From Beijerinckiaceae bacterium (GTDB taxonomy: Bacteria > Pseudomonadota > Alphaproteobacteria > Rhizobiales > Beijerinckiaceae), in contig CANGBX010000007.1 in assembly GCA_947452455.1 (NCBI GenBank), forward strand, positions 124,001-188,000: a stretch of DNA of 64,000 nt. Direction: 5' to 3'. The position numbers and the translations under genes are program-made. The notes under the pieces were generated by a model. It was not told where the DNA came from, searched no databases, and saw only the letters and a program-made list of their open reading frames with translations. Shown piece by piece: positions 8,468 to 18,541 of the stretch; position 1 is the stretch's first letter, and each line of letters begins with the position of its first letter.

Positions 8468-9226
8468 ATGACATTGGCTAAGCAAGTCGCAATCGTCACA
8501 GGCGCGTCTTATGGTGTGGGGGCAGCTATTGCTGGCGCGCTCGGGCGCGATGGCTGGCATGTCGCCTGCACCGCGACAAAGGCAGGTAATTGCCAAGAGA
8601 CGGTTGCGCGAATTGTTGCTACAGGTGGTCAGGCCTCAGCCCATGCGTTGAACTTGCGTGCGCAGGAGTCGATTGACGCTTTGGTGGCAGAGGTCTCTGC
8701 TTCACATGGTTTGGTGACGGGCCTCGTCAACAATGCCGGCGTCAATCTGCGTCGTGATGCGGTTGATGTCTCGCGCGCTGATTGGGAAGGCGTGATGCTT
8801 GCCAATCTGACGGGTACATTTTTCATGACGCAAGCTGTCGGCCGCGCTTTGATCAAGGCCAAGCAGCCCGGAGCGATTGTGACCATTTCATCAAGTCATG
8901 GCTTGCTTGGCGCGCCGCAGCGCTCGACTTATGGCATTTCCAAAGCCGGTCTCATTCAAATGGTGCGCATGCTCGCCGTTGAATGGGGCCCGCATTCCAT
9001 CAGTTTGAACGCGGTTGCGCCGGGGCGTCTGCTGACGGATTCGCCATCGCGCGCAGGCTCTGGGTCGGATGCCGCCTATATGGCTAATATGCTATCCAAA
9101 ATCCCGCTCGGTCGGTTTGCCGATATTGATCATATTGCAGCACTTTGCGCTCTCTTGCTGGGGCCCAATGGTGCCTCCATCACGGGTCAAGTCATTCCGG
9201 TTGATGGTGGCTTGAGCGCGCAATAG
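8468..9226 (+). CDS. Short-chain dehydrogenase/reductase (SDR)
   Basis: A 252-residue classical SDR. Cofactor motif TGASYGVG (11-18), NNAG (88-91), active-site Ser in TISSSHG (141-143), and catalytic Y155-x3-K159 in TYGISKAG. It oxidises or reduces a secondary alcohol or ketone with NAD(P). It follows the binding-protein gene by 4 bases, so it is the last clear member of the operon that starts at 2073. With a keto-acid lyase family and an FAH-type hydrolase nearby, a deoxy-sugar-acid or oxo-acid degradation route is possible, but that is inference. Confidence 0.9.
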   Translation: MTLAKQVAIVTGASYGVGAAIAGALGRDGWHVACTATKAGNCQETVARIVATGGQASAHALNLRAQESIDALVAEVSASHGLVTGLVNNAGVNLRRDAVDVSRADWEGVMLANLTGTFFMTQAVGRALIKAKQPGAIVTISSSHGLLGAPQRSTYGISKAGLIQMVRMLAVEWGPHSISLNAVAPGRLLTDSPSRAGSGSDAAYMANMLSKIPLGRFADIDHIAALCALLLGPNGASITGQVIPVDGGLSAQ

Positions 9227-9352
9227 AAGCCCCGCGATTGCCAAGGGCTGACCCGCCCTTTATAGGCTCTCTTCGAATTGTCGCTGGCTGTTGGCCCGAG
9301 GGGTCTATGGTCGGCACGGAAGAAATTCCTCGGACAAGAAGGGATGAGCCAG

Positions 9353-10189
9353 ATGAAATATGCCAGCTTCCAAACAAAAGACGGTCGCGCCTCTTACGGC
9401 ATCGTTGATGGCGATCGCGTGATTGATCTGGGCGCCTCGCGCCCGCAGCTGCCGACGCTGAAGGATTTCATGGCCTCTGCGGAATTCGGCAAGGCCGCCA
9501 CTGGCACCGAGCTCAAATTCGCTGATGTCAAATTGCTGCCCGTCATTCCCAATCCGGGCAAAATCATTTGCGTGGGTCTGAACTATCAGGACCACGTCAA
9601 GGAAATGAACCGCCCCGATTCTGAAAAGCCGGTGCTCTTCATGCGTGGTGCCAATTCGCAAATGGCCCATGGTGATCCACTGGTGCGCGCCAAGGTGACC
9701 GAAAAGCTCGATTATGAAGGCGAACTCGCCGTCATCATCGGCAAGCCGGGCCGCTATATTTCCAAGGCCGATGCGCTGAACCATGTGGGCGGCTATGCTT
9801 GCTATAATGATGGCACGATGCGCGATTGGCAGCGCCACACGCATCATTGGACGCCGGGCAAGAATTTCGACAATACCGGCGCCTTTGGTCCGTGGATGGT
9901 GACAGCTGACGCGTTGGGTGATCGCGCCAAGACGTTCCTCACCACACGCGTCAATGGCGAACAGATGCAGCGCGCGAGCCTCGCGCAGATGATTTTCTCG
10001 ATTGAAGAACTCATCGAATATATTTCGGGCTTCACCACTTTGCAGACCGGTGATGTCATCGTCACCGGCACGCCGGGTGGTGTGGGTGATCGCCGCACAC
10101 CGCCGCTCTATCTGGTGGCGGGTGACAAGGTCGAAATCGAAATCGACGGCGTCGGCCTGTTGCAGAACACAGTTGTGCAGGAAGCCTGA
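9353..10189 (+). CDS. Fumarylacetoacetate hydrolase (FAH) family protein
   Basis: The ATG at 9353 has an AAGGGA site eight bases upstream; ATG 9344 is an alternative. The 278-residue protein has the FAH metal-binding residues E122 and E124 in YEGELAV and D153 in YNDGTMRD, preceded by VGLNYQDHVKEM. Family enzymes hydrolyse or decarboxylate 1,3-diketo acids, or hydrate 2-oxo-dienoates, with Mg or Mn. Examples are acylpyruvases, 2,4-diketo-3-deoxy-fuconate hydrolase and the hydratases of aromatic meta-cleavage. It lies 126 bases after the SDR gene and ends at a strong terminator, so it may be the tail of the same pathway with its own promoter. Confidence 0.9.
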   Translation: MKYASFQTKDGRASYGIVDGDRVIDLGASRPQLPTLKDFMASAEFGKAATGTELKFADVKLLPVIPNPGKIICVGLNYQDHVKEMNRPDSEKPVLFMRGANSQMAHGDPLVRAKVTEKLDYEGELAVIIGKPGRYISKADALNHVGGYACYNDGTMRDWQRHTHHWTPGKNFDNTGAFGPWMVTADALGDRAKTFLTTRVNGEQMQRASLAQMIFSIEELIEYISGFTTLQTGDVIVTGTPGGVGDRRTPPLYLVAGDKVEIEIDGVGLLQNTVVQEA

Positions 10190-10215
10190 GGCTTCTCCTC
10201 TCGCAAAAGCTTGTG

Positions 10216-10244
10216 AAAAGCCGCCCTCGCCGGGCGGCTTTTTT
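10216..10244 (+). terminator. Rho-independent terminator after FAH-family gene
   Basis: The stem AAGCCGCCC / GGGCGGCTT with loop TCGC is followed by a run of T. It closes the upstream catabolic unit before modA. Confidence 0.9.
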
Positions 10245-10278
10245 CATGTATAATTTTTGCGCCTAGGAGGAACACTGC

Positions 10279-11031
10279 GTGCGCATTGTCTTTGGTTTTT
10301 GGTTGGTTTTGGCAGCGATCGTGATGAGTGGCGTGCCAGCTCTGGCGGGCTCCACGCATGTCGCGGTGGCGGCTAATTTTGCCGATGCCGCCAAAGAGAT
10401 CGCAGTCACCTTCAAAGCCAAGACAGGCCATGAGGCCGTGTTGAGTTTTGGGTCGTCTGGTCAATTGCTGGCGCAAATCCAGCAAGGCGCACCGTTCAAA
10501 GTTTTTCTCTCTGCCGATGAGGAGCGCCCCAAAGCACTGGTTGCAGAGGGCCTCGCCTTGTCCGACACACGCTTCACTTATGCCATCGGCAAGCTTGTTC
10601 TTTGGAGCAAGAATCCGACCTTCGTGAAAGATGAGGCGACTTTGCAGGCGCAGGCTTTTTCGAAAATCGCAATCGCCAATCCTGCGGCGGCACCTTATGG
10701 CGTAGCTGCGCTTGAAGTGCTGACATCGCTCAAGCTCAATGATGCGCTGAAATCCAAAATTGTGATGGGCAATTCGATTTCCCAGACCTACCAATTCATC
10801 GACACGGGCAATGCAGAATTGGGCTTTGTCGCGCTCTCGCAATTGGTGGGGCAAACGGGTGGCTCGCGTTGGCTGGTCCCGCAAACGCTTTATGCCGAAA
10901 TCCGGCAAGACGCTGTGCTTTTGAAGTCTGGCGAAGGTGATGAGGTCGCAAAAGCCTTTCTGGCTTTTCTCAAAAGCTCTGAGGCGCGTGCGATCATCGA
11001 AAAATTCGGCTATGTCTCTGGTGTGAGTTAA
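10279..11031 (+). CDS. modA: Molybdate ABC transporter, periplasmic binding protein ModA
   Basis: The start is GTG at 10279, set by a canonical AGGAGG eight bases upstream. The 250-residue precursor has a signal peptide ending at ALA-G (about residue 23), then STHVAVAANFADAAKEI and SFGSSGQL, the ModA oxyanion-binding segments, and FLSADEERPKAL. It captures molybdate (or tungstate) in the periplasm. It is followed directly by modB and modC. No molybdenum-cofactor riboswitch or clear ModE palindrome was recognised in the short gap upstream. The window contains a plausible beneficiary, the molybdenum hydroxylase at 38.3-41.0 kb. Confidence 0.95.
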   Translation: MRIVFGFWLVLAAIVMSGVPALAGSTHVAVAANFADAAKEIAVTFKAKTGHEAVLSFGSSGQLLAQIQQGAPFKVFLSADEERPKALVAEGLALSDTRFTYAIGKLVLWSKNPTFVKDEATLQAQAFSKIAIANPAAAPYGVAALEVLTSLKLNDALKSKIVMGNSISQTYQFIDTGNAELGFVALSQLVGQTGGSRWLVPQTLYAEIRQDAVLLKSGEGDEVAKAFLAFLKSSEARAIIEKFGYVSGVS

Positions 11032-11040
11032 GCGGAAGAC

Positions 11041-11727
11041 ATGGCAGGATTATCAGCAGAGATTTGGCAATCGGTCTTTTTGACCCTGAAGCTCGCGACT
11101 TTCGCGACGCTCATCCTGCTTGCACTTGGTACACCGCTCGCTTGGTGGTTGGCGCGCTCTAAAAGCCTTTGGAAAGAGGCTTTGGCAGCCATTGTTGCCA
11201 TGCCGCTTGTTTTGCCCCCGACAGTGCTTGGTTTTTATCTGCTCGTTGTGCTGGGGCCGCAAGGCCCCGGTGGCGCGCTGGCCTCTCTTTGGGGGGCGCG
11301 CACACTCGCCTTTTCTTTCACGGGTCTCGTCATTGGCTCTGTGCTCTTTTCGCTCCCTTTTGTGGTGCAGCCCATTCGCAATGCTTTTGAAGCGATCGGT
11401 GATCGCCCGCTCGAAGTGGCTGCCACTTTGCGCGCCTCGCCATGGCGTGTTTTTTGGACAGTGGCTGTGCCTTTGGCGAGCCCCGGTTTTCTCACAGGTG
11501 CGATCCTAGGGTTTGCTCATACGGTGGGTGAATTCGGCGTTGTTCTGATGATCGGCGGCAATATTCCGGGAGAAACGAAAGTGCTTTCTGTCGTGATTTT
11601 TGACTATGTCGAAACATCGCAATGGACGCAGGCGCATCTTCTTTCAGCAGGCATGGTGGTCTTCTCCTTCTGCGTTGTGCTGGCCATGATGCTGATTGAA
11701 AAACGCATGATGAGGCGCGCCTCATGA
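11041..11727 (+). CDS. modB: Molybdate ABC transporter permease ModB
   Basis: The 228-residue integral membrane protein has five or six hydrophobic segments, the [15 protein letters not shown]-type ModB signature (here [15 protein letters not shown]) and the EAA-loop region [17 protein letters not shown]. It forms the channel for ModA-delivered molybdate. It starts 9 bases after modA and overlaps modC by four bases (ATGA), showing translational coupling. Confidence 0.95.
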   Translation: MAGLSAEIWQSVFLTLKLATFATLILLALGTPLAWWLARSKSLWKEALAAIVAMPLVLPPTVLGFYLLVVLGPQGPGGALASLWGARTLAFSFTGLVIGSVLFSLPFVVQPIRNAFEAIGDRPLEVAATLRASPWRVFWTVAVPLASPGFLTGAILGFAHTVGEFGVVLMIGGNIPGETKVLSVVIFDYVETSQWTQAHLLSAGMVVFSFCVVLAMMLIEKRMMRRAS

Positions 11728-12827
11728 GCGCGACGATCAAGGTTCATTTGGCAGGCCAGTTGGGGCAATTTGCGCTCAATGCCGCTTTCGAAGTGCCTGC
11801 ACGCGGCGTCACCGCGCTCTTTGGTCCCTCGGGTTGTGGCAAGACGTCTGTGCTGCGTGGCGTTGCAGGGCTGTTGCATCTGCGTGATGGCTATTGTTCG
11901 ATTGCCGGTGATGTCTGGCAGGATGCTCATCATTTTCGTCCCGTGCATCAACGGGCGCTGGGCTATGTATTTCAGGAATCCAGCCTGTTTGCACATTTGT
12001 CTGTGCGCGGCAATCTGCTGTATGGCGCGCCCAAGCAGGCTCAAGACCATGTCATTCGCTTTGACGATGTGGTCGCTCTTTTGGGGCTCGCAACATTTCT
12101 GGACCGCGCACCAGAAACTTTATCGGGCGGTGAGCGTCAGCGCGTTGCCATGGGCCGCGCGCTTCTCTCGCAGCCCAAAATCTTGCTCATGGATGAGCCA
12201 CTCTCGGCCCTTGATCGTCTCACCAAGGACGAGATTCTTCCCTTCCTTGAGCGGCTGCATGAGAGCCTCGCTATTCCCGTTCTTTATGTCAGCCATGACA
12301 TGAGCGAAGTGGAGCGATTGGCGGATCATTTGGTCTTGATGCGTGCAGGCCAAGTGATGGCCTCAGGCCCACTCAGCGCTTTGCAAAGCGATCCTTCTTT
12401 GCCACTCGTGTCTTCTCAAGAAGCAGCGGTCAGTCTGGATGCGCGCGTGGAGGCTTATGACGCGCAAGATGGCATGGCGGCGCTGGCTGTTGCGGGCGGT
12501 CGTTTCCTCGTCCCTTCAGCGCCTTTGCAAATAAGGGCCTCGCAACGTTTGCGGGTTCTTGCAGGTGATGTGAGCCTCGCTTTGGCAGAGCCAAACGAGA
12601 GCACGATTGTGAATGTGCTGCGCGCCAAAATCTTGAGCGTGCAGGAAAGCGGCGCGCATCAAATGGTGGTCGTGCTTGGGCTTGGCGAAGACGGGCAGGG
12701 CGCGCGTCTCCTGTCGCGTGTCACCGCCCGCTCCTGGCGGCTCTTGGGTTTGATGCAGGGCATGAGTGTCTATGCTCAGGTCAAAGGCGCGGCTCTTGTG
12801 CGTAAGGCGGCGCCCCCGCGCTCGTGA
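11724..12827 (+). CDS. modC: Molybdate ABC transporter ATP-binding protein ModC
   Basis: The 367-residue ATPase has Walker A GPSGCGKT (34-41), signature LSGGERQR, Walker B ILLMDEP and switch His in [14 protein letters not shown]. The extended C-terminal part is consistent with the ModC TOBE/mop-like regulatory domain. The typical ModC phrase RHLGYVFQE appears here as [18 protein letters not shown]. It overlaps modB by four bases and completes the operon; the next gene begins 94 bases later. Confidence 0.95.
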   Translation: MSATIKVHLAGQLGQFALNAAFEVPARGVTALFGPSGCGKTSVLRGVAGLLHLRDGYCSIAGDVWQDAHHFRPVHQRALGYVFQESSLFAHLSVRGNLLYGAPKQAQDHVIRFDDVVALLGLATFLDRAPETLSGGERQRVAMGRALLSQPKILLMDEPLSALDRLTKDEILPFLERLHESLAIPVLYVSHDMSEVERLADHLVLMRAGQVMASGPLSALQSDPSLPLVSSQEAAVSLDARVEAYDAQDGMAALAVAGGRFLVPSAPLQIRASQRLRVLAGDVSLALAEPNESTIVNVLRAKILSVQESGAHQMVVVLGLGEDGQGARLLSRVTARSWRLLGLMQGMSVYAQVKGAALVRKAAPPRS

Positions 12828-12921
12828 TCGGCGCGGCGCTTGGCTTCCGCCATTGGCGGGGCTAGAACCTCCCCAAGCTGATAGGGAGCGCAGAAATTGC
12901 GCATCGCGGGAGGAATTCACC

Positions 12922-13950
12922 ATGTTCACAGCATCGAAATGGGCTTTGGCCGGTCTGGCCGCTCTGGCAGGTGCCACATCGGCGCGTGCCGATGCGGTTG
13001 AAGATTTCTACAAGGGCAAGAATCTGTCGATCATCGTCGGCTTTTCGCCGGGCGGTGGTTACGATCTCAATGCCCGCGCGGTGGGCCGCTATATCGGCAA
13101 GCATATTCCCGGCAATCCGAAAGTCATCGTGCAGAACATGCCGGGTGCTGGATCCATCACAGCCATCAATCATATGGCGAACATTGCGCCGAAAGACGGC
13201 ACAGCTATTGCGACTTTCGCGCGCGGAACGCCCTTCGAGCCTTTGATGGGCAATAAGCAGGCGCAATTTGATCCGCGCACTCTGACATGGATCGGATCGC
13301 CCAGCCGAGAAACCAATCTCGTCTTCACCCGCGCGGCTGCCAATTTTAAAACCCTGGAAGATTTGAAGGGCCGCGAAGTCGTTATCGCCACATCGGGCGG
13401 CGGTGCGGATACAGCCACATTCCCGCTCATCATGAATGCGGTCTTCAAGACCAAGATTAAGGTCATCACCGGTTATCCGGGGGCCAGCGAAATGCTGCTC
13501 GCCGTTGAGCGTGGTGAAGCTGATGGCATGGCTGGCCTGTCTTGGGGCTATCTCAAAGTCGCGCGCCCGTCTTGGGTGGCTGAGAAAAAGGTCGATGTGC
13601 AATTGCAATTGGGCATGACCAAAGCGCCTGATCTGCCCAATGTGCCGTCCGCACTTGATCTTGTGAAAGATCCGGCCGAGCGCCAGTTCCTCGAAGTCTT
13701 CTTGGCACGATTGGCCATTGCTTGGCCGCTGGCGGGCCCCGCAAATATGCCCGCTGACCGCGCAGCTGCTTTGCGCGCGGCTTTTGCTGCGACCATGAAG
13801 GATGCCGAATATAGAGCGGAAGCTGAAAAGCAGGCGCTTGATATTGACCCTGTTTACGCCGACGAGATCAATGCCATTTTGAAGAGCGTCTATAATGCGT
13901 CTCCAGAAGCCATTGAGCGCGCGCGCCAGATTGCGGAAGCCGCGCGCTGA
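12922..13950 (+). CDS. Bug/TctC-type periplasmic binding protein (FYKGK subgroup)
   Basis: The ATG at 12922 follows GGGAGGAATTC. The 342-residue precursor has a signal peptide (MFTASKWALAGLAALAG, cleavage near ARA-D). Mature features are DFYKGKNLSIIVGFSPGGGY, the IPGNPKVIVQNMPGAGS segment and a late YPGASEMLLAVERGE. It belongs to the tripartite tricarboxylate transporter receptor family but to a longer subgroup than classical Bug proteins. No tctA or tctB genes occur in the window. The next gene, 38 bases on, is a FAD monooxygenase, so its ligand may be an aromatic acid or related compound. Confidence 0.88.
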   Translation: MFTASKWALAGLAALAGATSARADAVEDFYKGKNLSIIVGFSPGGGYDLNARAVGRYIGKHIPGNPKVIVQNMPGAGSITAINHMANIAPKDGTAIATFARGTPFEPLMGNKQAQFDPRTLTWIGSPSRETNLVFTRAAANFKTLEDLKGREVVIATSGGGADTATFPLIMNAVFKTKIKVITGYPGASEMLLAVERGEADGMAGLSWGYLKVARPSWVAEKKVDVQLQLGMTKAPDLPNVPSALDLVKDPAERQFLEVFLARLAIAWPLAGPANMPADRAAALRAAFAATMKDAEYRAEAEKQALDIDPVYADEINAILKSVYNASPEAIERARQIAEAAR

Positions 13951-13988
13951 TTTTCGCGCCAGCTAAGAAAGAAGAGAACGAGAATAAA

Positions 13989-15575
13989 ATGTCTGAGCAT
14001 TTCCAAGTGGTGGTTGTGGGTGGTGGTCCGGTGGGTGTGGGCTTGGGTGTTGCGCTGGGCCTGCGCGGCATTTCATGCGCGGTGATCGAGCCGCGCGATA
14101 CGCTCAGCCGTATTCCGAAAGGGCAAAATCTCACCCAGCGCACGATGGAACATTTCGCTCGCTGGGGCGTGGTGGAGGATATGCGTGAGGCGCGCCTCAT
14201 GCCCAAAGGCTATGCCATTGGCGAATTGACCGCCTATGGCAATCTGATGAGCGATTATTGGCATGCGCCAGCGGGTCGCGAATTGGTGCGCTCTTTCTAT
14301 TCGCAAGACAATGAGCGCTTGCCGCAATATCAGACAGAAATGGTTCTGCGCAAAAAGATTGAAGAGCTGAAAAGCGTCAATCTCATGCTTGGCCATGTGG
14401 CGGGCACCATCTCGCAGGATGCGCAGAAAGTCAGTGTCGAAATTTCGCGTGAAGATGGCTCTGACAAGCGCATCATCACGGGCGATTATCTGGTTGGCTG
14501 CGATGGCGCGCGTTCTTCTGTGCGCGATCAGATCGGCATTGCGCGCACCACGCAAGATTACGAGCAAACCATGTTGCTCGCAGTCTTTCGCTCGTCAGAG
14601 CTTGATGAGAAATTGAAGCGCTTTCCCGAGCGCTCTACCTATCGCGTCATTCGTCCCGAGCTTGAAGGCTATTGGCAATTCTTCGGGCGCATTGATGTGC
14701 CTGATGGCTGGTTTTTCCATGCACCTGTGCCGCCTGACTCCAAGATAGAGACCTTTGACTCGCTGGGTCTGATCCAAGAGGCCGTTGGACATCCTGTTGC
14801 TTGCGATTTCGAGCATTTGTCCTTCTGGCAAATGCGCGTGGCGGTGGCCAATGAATATCAGCGTGGGCGCATTTTCATTGCAGGTGACGCCGCTCATGCG
14901 CATCCGCCCTATGGCGGCTTTGGCCTCAACAATGGTCTCGAAGACATCGTCAATCTGGGCTGGAAACTTGCCGCGCGTGTGCAGGGCTGGGGTGGGGACA
15001 AGCTTCTCGAAAGCTATAGCGATGAGCGCCGTCCGGTGTTCTGGGATACGGCGAATGATTTCATCACCTCGCGCATCAAGCGTGATGCGGATTTCTTGCA
15101 TCGCTATAATCCGGAGCGTGATCGTGCCGAGTTTGAAGCGGCGTGGGAGGGTCGTGAGACCGACATCGGTTCACGCTTCCAGCAATATGAGCCCAATTAT
15201 GAAGGCTCGCCCGTGATGTTCGGGCCGTTGGGTGGAAAGAATTCCGCCCATGGTGTGCATCAGGTGAAGGCTCGCGCGGGTCATCATCTGGCACCCGTGT
15301 TACTGTCAAATGGTCAATTGACCTTCGATGCTTTGGGCCAAGGCTTTACGCTGATCGCGCTCGATGCCGATGAGGCGCAGGTCAAAGCTTTTGCGGATGC
15401 CGCGCAAGCGCTCAAGATACCCTTTGATATTTTGCGTGACACGCGCACGCACGGTCGTGAGGCCTATGAAGCCGCACTCGTTCTGGTGCGCCCCGATCAA
15501 TATGTCGTTTGGTCGGGCGAGACCTTGGATCGACCCGCTGCAGACCTTCTACGCCACTGCGTTGGCCTCGCATAA
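13989..15575 (+). CDS. FAD-dependent aromatic-type monooxygenase
   Basis: The 528-residue class A flavoprotein hydroxylase has the FAD dinucleotide motif VVVGGGPVGVGLG (8-20), the DG motif GCDGARSSVR and the GD motif IFIAGDAAHAHPPYGGFGLN. The C-terminal 120 residues resemble the thioredoxin-like domain of PheA/MhpA-type hydroxylases. Family enzymes insert one oxygen atom into phenolic or heteroaromatic substrates with NAD(P)H. It follows the Bug-protein gene by 38 bases and ends at a bidirectional terminator. The exact substrate is not predictable. Confidence 0.9.
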   Translation: MSEHFQVVVVGGGPVGVGLGVALGLRGISCAVIEPRDTLSRIPKGQNLTQRTMEHFARWGVVEDMREARLMPKGYAIGELTAYGNLMSDYWHAPAGRELVRSFYSQDNERLPQYQTEMVLRKKIEELKSVNLMLGHVAGTISQDAQKVSVEISREDGSDKRIITGDYLVGCDGARSSVRDQIGIARTTQDYEQTMLLAVFRSSELDEKLKRFPERSTYRVIRPELEGYWQFFGRIDVPDGWFFHAPVPPDSKIETFDSLGLIQEAVGHPVACDFEHLSFWQMRVAVANEYQRGRIFIAGDAAHAHPPYGGFGLNNGLEDIVNLGWKLAARVQGWGGDKLLESYSDERRPVFWDTANDFITSRIKRDADFLHRYNPERDRAEFEAAWEGRETDIGSRFQQYEPNYEGSPVMFGPLGGKNSAHGVHQVKARAGHHLAPVLLSNGQLTFDALGQGFTLIALDADEAQVKAFADAAQALKIPFDILRDTRTHGREAYEAALVLVRPDQYVVWSGETLDRPAADLLRHCVGLA

Positions 15576-15581
15576 AAAAGA

Positions 15582-15605
15582 AACGCCCCGGTTGTCCGGG
15601 GCGTT
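15582..15605. terminator. Bidirectional terminator between convergent genes
   Basis: The perfect stem AACGCCCCGG / CCGGGGCGTT with loop TTGT lies between the stop codons of the monooxygenase (plus) and Bug protein (minus). It is preceded by an A-rich tract that gives a U-run on the minus side. Confidence 0.85.
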
Positions 15606-15610
15606 ATGTT

Positions 15611-16591
15611 TCAGATCGGGGTGATCTTGGCAGTCTGGATGACCTCGCCCCATTTTTGCGTGTCGTCACGCACCAAGGCACCGAAATCTTGTGGCGACAT
15701 GGCGAGCGGGGCGCAGCCCAATTGGTTGAGGCGTTCTTTCAATTTGGAATCAGCCAAGCAGGCTGCAATCTCTTTGTTGAGCAGCGCGATAATTTCGGGC
15801 GGCGTGTTTTTGGGCGCCGCCATGCCAAACCAATCATTGCTTTCATAGCCGGGCACAAATTCTGCCACGGTCGGTACTTCTGGCAGGCTGTCCGAGCGTG
15901 TCTTGGTTGAGACAGCGAGTGCGCGCAATGTGCCCGCGCGTACAAACTCCACAGCGCCTGCAATGCCTGCGAAAGAAATATCAACTTGTCCGCTGACCAA
16001 ATCAGCCAAAGCTGGCGCTGCGCCACGGTAAGGCACATGCACCATTTCAATGCCGGTTTTCATCTTGAACAATTCGCCCGACAAATGGCCGATGGAGCCA
16101 ATGCCTGCAGAGGCAATGGTCAGCTTGCCCGGATTGGCTTTGCCATAGGCAATGCATTCGCCGACATTTTTGAACGGGAGTTTGGGATTGGCGAGCATGA
16201 CTTGCGCTTGGCTCGCCACGCTGGAAATGGGGGCTGCATCGCGCAGGAAATTAAAATTCAGCTCTTTGTAGAGCGTCGCGTTGATTGTGGCGGAGGGGCC
16301 AACCATCAAAAGCGTATAGCCATCGGGTGTCGCGCGAATGGCTGCCTCGGTCGCAATATTGGTGCCTGCACCGGGGCGATTTTCAATCACGAAAGATTGG
16401 CCCAGACGCTCGCCCAGTGACTGGCCAATGAGACGGCCGACCGTGTCCGTGGAGCCGCCCGGCGCAAAACCCACAAAAAGCCGAATGGGCTTGTTGGGAT
16501 AAGCGCTTTGCGCTTGCGCTTTGATGCCGAGTAGGGGCAAAGCAGCTGCACCAGAAGCAGCCTTCAATAGATGACGGCGAGACAGGGCCAT
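15611..16591 (-). CDS. Classical Bug-family (TctC) periplasmic binding protein
   Basis: The 326-residue precursor has a Tat-like signal (SRRHLLKAASGAAALPLLG, cleavage near AQA). The mature protein follows the standard Bug pattern: YPNKPIRLFVGFAPGGSTDT, VIENRPGAGTNIATEAA, PDGYTLLM, and a central VPYRGAAPALADLVSGQVD. It binds small organic acids or related molecules in the periplasm. It differs clearly from the other four Bug-like proteins here, which carry FYKGK or FYRGK instead of YPNKP. It is not adjacent to tctAB. It is followed upstream by the LysR gene, in the same direction. Confidence 0.92.
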   Translation of the reverse strand: MALSRRHLLKAASGAAALPLLGIKAQAQSAYPNKPIRLFVGFAPGGSTDTVGRLIGQSLGERLGQSFVIENRPGAGTNIATEAAIRATPDGYTLLMVGPSATINATLYKELNFNFLRDAAPISSVASQAQVMLANPKLPFKNVGECIAYGKANPGKLTIASAGIGSIGHLSGELFKMKTGIEMVHVPYRGAAPALADLVSGQVDISFAGIAGAVEFVRAGTLRALAVSTKTRSDSLPEVPTVAEFVPGYESNDWFGMAAPKNTPPEIIALLNKEIAACLADSKLKERLNQLGCAPLAMSPQDFGALVRDDTQKWGEVIQTAKITPI

Positions 16592-16717
16592 AGAATCCTC
16601 CCGAGATGTTTTTTGTTCTCTGGGGACAGGCTATGTCGCTCATGTCCGCGCGGCAAGCCTGTGTGCACCTGTTGTGGGCAAAGGCAATCAAGGCGGGCTG
16701 ATTTTGAATGGTGGCGT

Positions 16718-17659
16718 TTAGCTTGGTGTCTGGTTGCGGGTTGAATATTGCTTTTGCGAGATCTCTTCGATCAATCCGCGAATATAGCGATGTGCCGCAT
16801 CATTTTGCGAGCGGCGATGCCAGGCCAGATACATGGGCAATTGGTCAAAATTGGCGGGTGTGCGGCCCTTGAGCGGCACGGGGCAGGAGGCGAAGTCGCG
16901 CATCAAAGTGCCCGCCAATAATTGCGGCATGGTGGCCAACATTGGCGTGCCTTTGAGAAAGGCCGGAACGCCCGAAAAATTCGGCACGGAGACCGCAATA
17001 TTGCGGCGAATGCCGCTGGCTTCGAGAATCTTGTCGAAGTTCAGCCGCTCATTATCCGTATAGACCACGGTGATGTGGCGGGCTTGCAGATAGTCATCGG
17101 CGTCACGTGGTGCGTCCCGCGCAGTCGGGTCGTAATAGCAGGCATAATGATCTTGCAGAATATGCTTCTGCATAATGTCCGTGCCCTGCGGGGGCAGTGG
17201 CGTGATCAGCAGATCACAACGCCCCGTGCGCAGCATTTCCGCATTGGGCAAATTAGACGGAATAGCGCGCAGGCTGACATGGCGGACTTTGTCGCTGAGC
17301 CGCTGGAACAAGGCTGGCAGCAGCAGGTCACGCTGGAAATCATTGGCAGCAATGGTCAGGGTAATTTCGGCACTTTCGGGCCTGAACTGCGAGCCGCTCG
17401 AAAAGTCCCGCAGGGCCTCCAGGAGCCGCTGGGCGGGGTCTGCCAGCGCCTTGGCATGGTCGGTCGGGAGAATGCCACGCCCAGCGCGCACAAAGAGCGG
17501 GTCGCGGGTTATCTCCCGCAGGCGCTGGATGTTCTGGCTCACCGCCGATTGGGTGAGCCCCAGCCGCGCTCCGGCCGCCGTAATGGAGCCTTCCTCCAAA
17601 ACAGTCAGGAAGAGGCGCAGCAAATGCCCGTCAATGTCCCAATGATCATTTTTTTTCAT
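16718..17659 (-). CDS. LysR-family regulator, divergent from pcaHG
   Basis: The likely start is ATG at 17659 (MKKNDHWDIDG), with GAG upstream; TTG 17677 and ATG 17668 are in-frame alternatives. Helix-turn-helix: LFLTVLEEGSITAAGARLG with TQSAVSQNIQRLRE. The effector-binding domain follows. Its divergence from the protocatechuate dioxygenase genes, with a 19-base inverted repeat in between, makes it the probable activator of pcaHG. It is not assigned as PcaQ because family membership cannot be decided by eye. Confidence 0.88.
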   Translation of the reverse strand: MKKNDHWDIDGHLLRLFLTVLEEGSITAAGARLGLTQSAVSQNIQRLREITRDPLFVRAGRGILPTDHAKALADPAQRLLEALRDFSSGSQFRPESAEITLTIAANDFQRDLLLPALFQRLSDKVRHVSLRAIPSNLPNAEMLRTGRCDLLITPLPPQGTDIMQKHILQDHYACYYDPTARDAPRDADDYLQARHITVVYTDNERLNFDKILEASGIRRNIAVSVPNFSGVPAFLKGTPMLATMPQLLAGTLMRDFASCPVPLKGRTPANFDQLPMYLAWHRRSQNDAAHRYIRGLIEEISQKQYSTRNQTPS

Positions 17660-18538
<879 letters not shown>

Positions 18539-18541
18539 TCC

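Noticed and set aside
10190-10278. Molybdenum-cofactor riboswitch or ModE box upstream of modA
   Set aside because: The gap is only 89 bases, mostly filled by a terminator; no matching structure or palindrome was seen.
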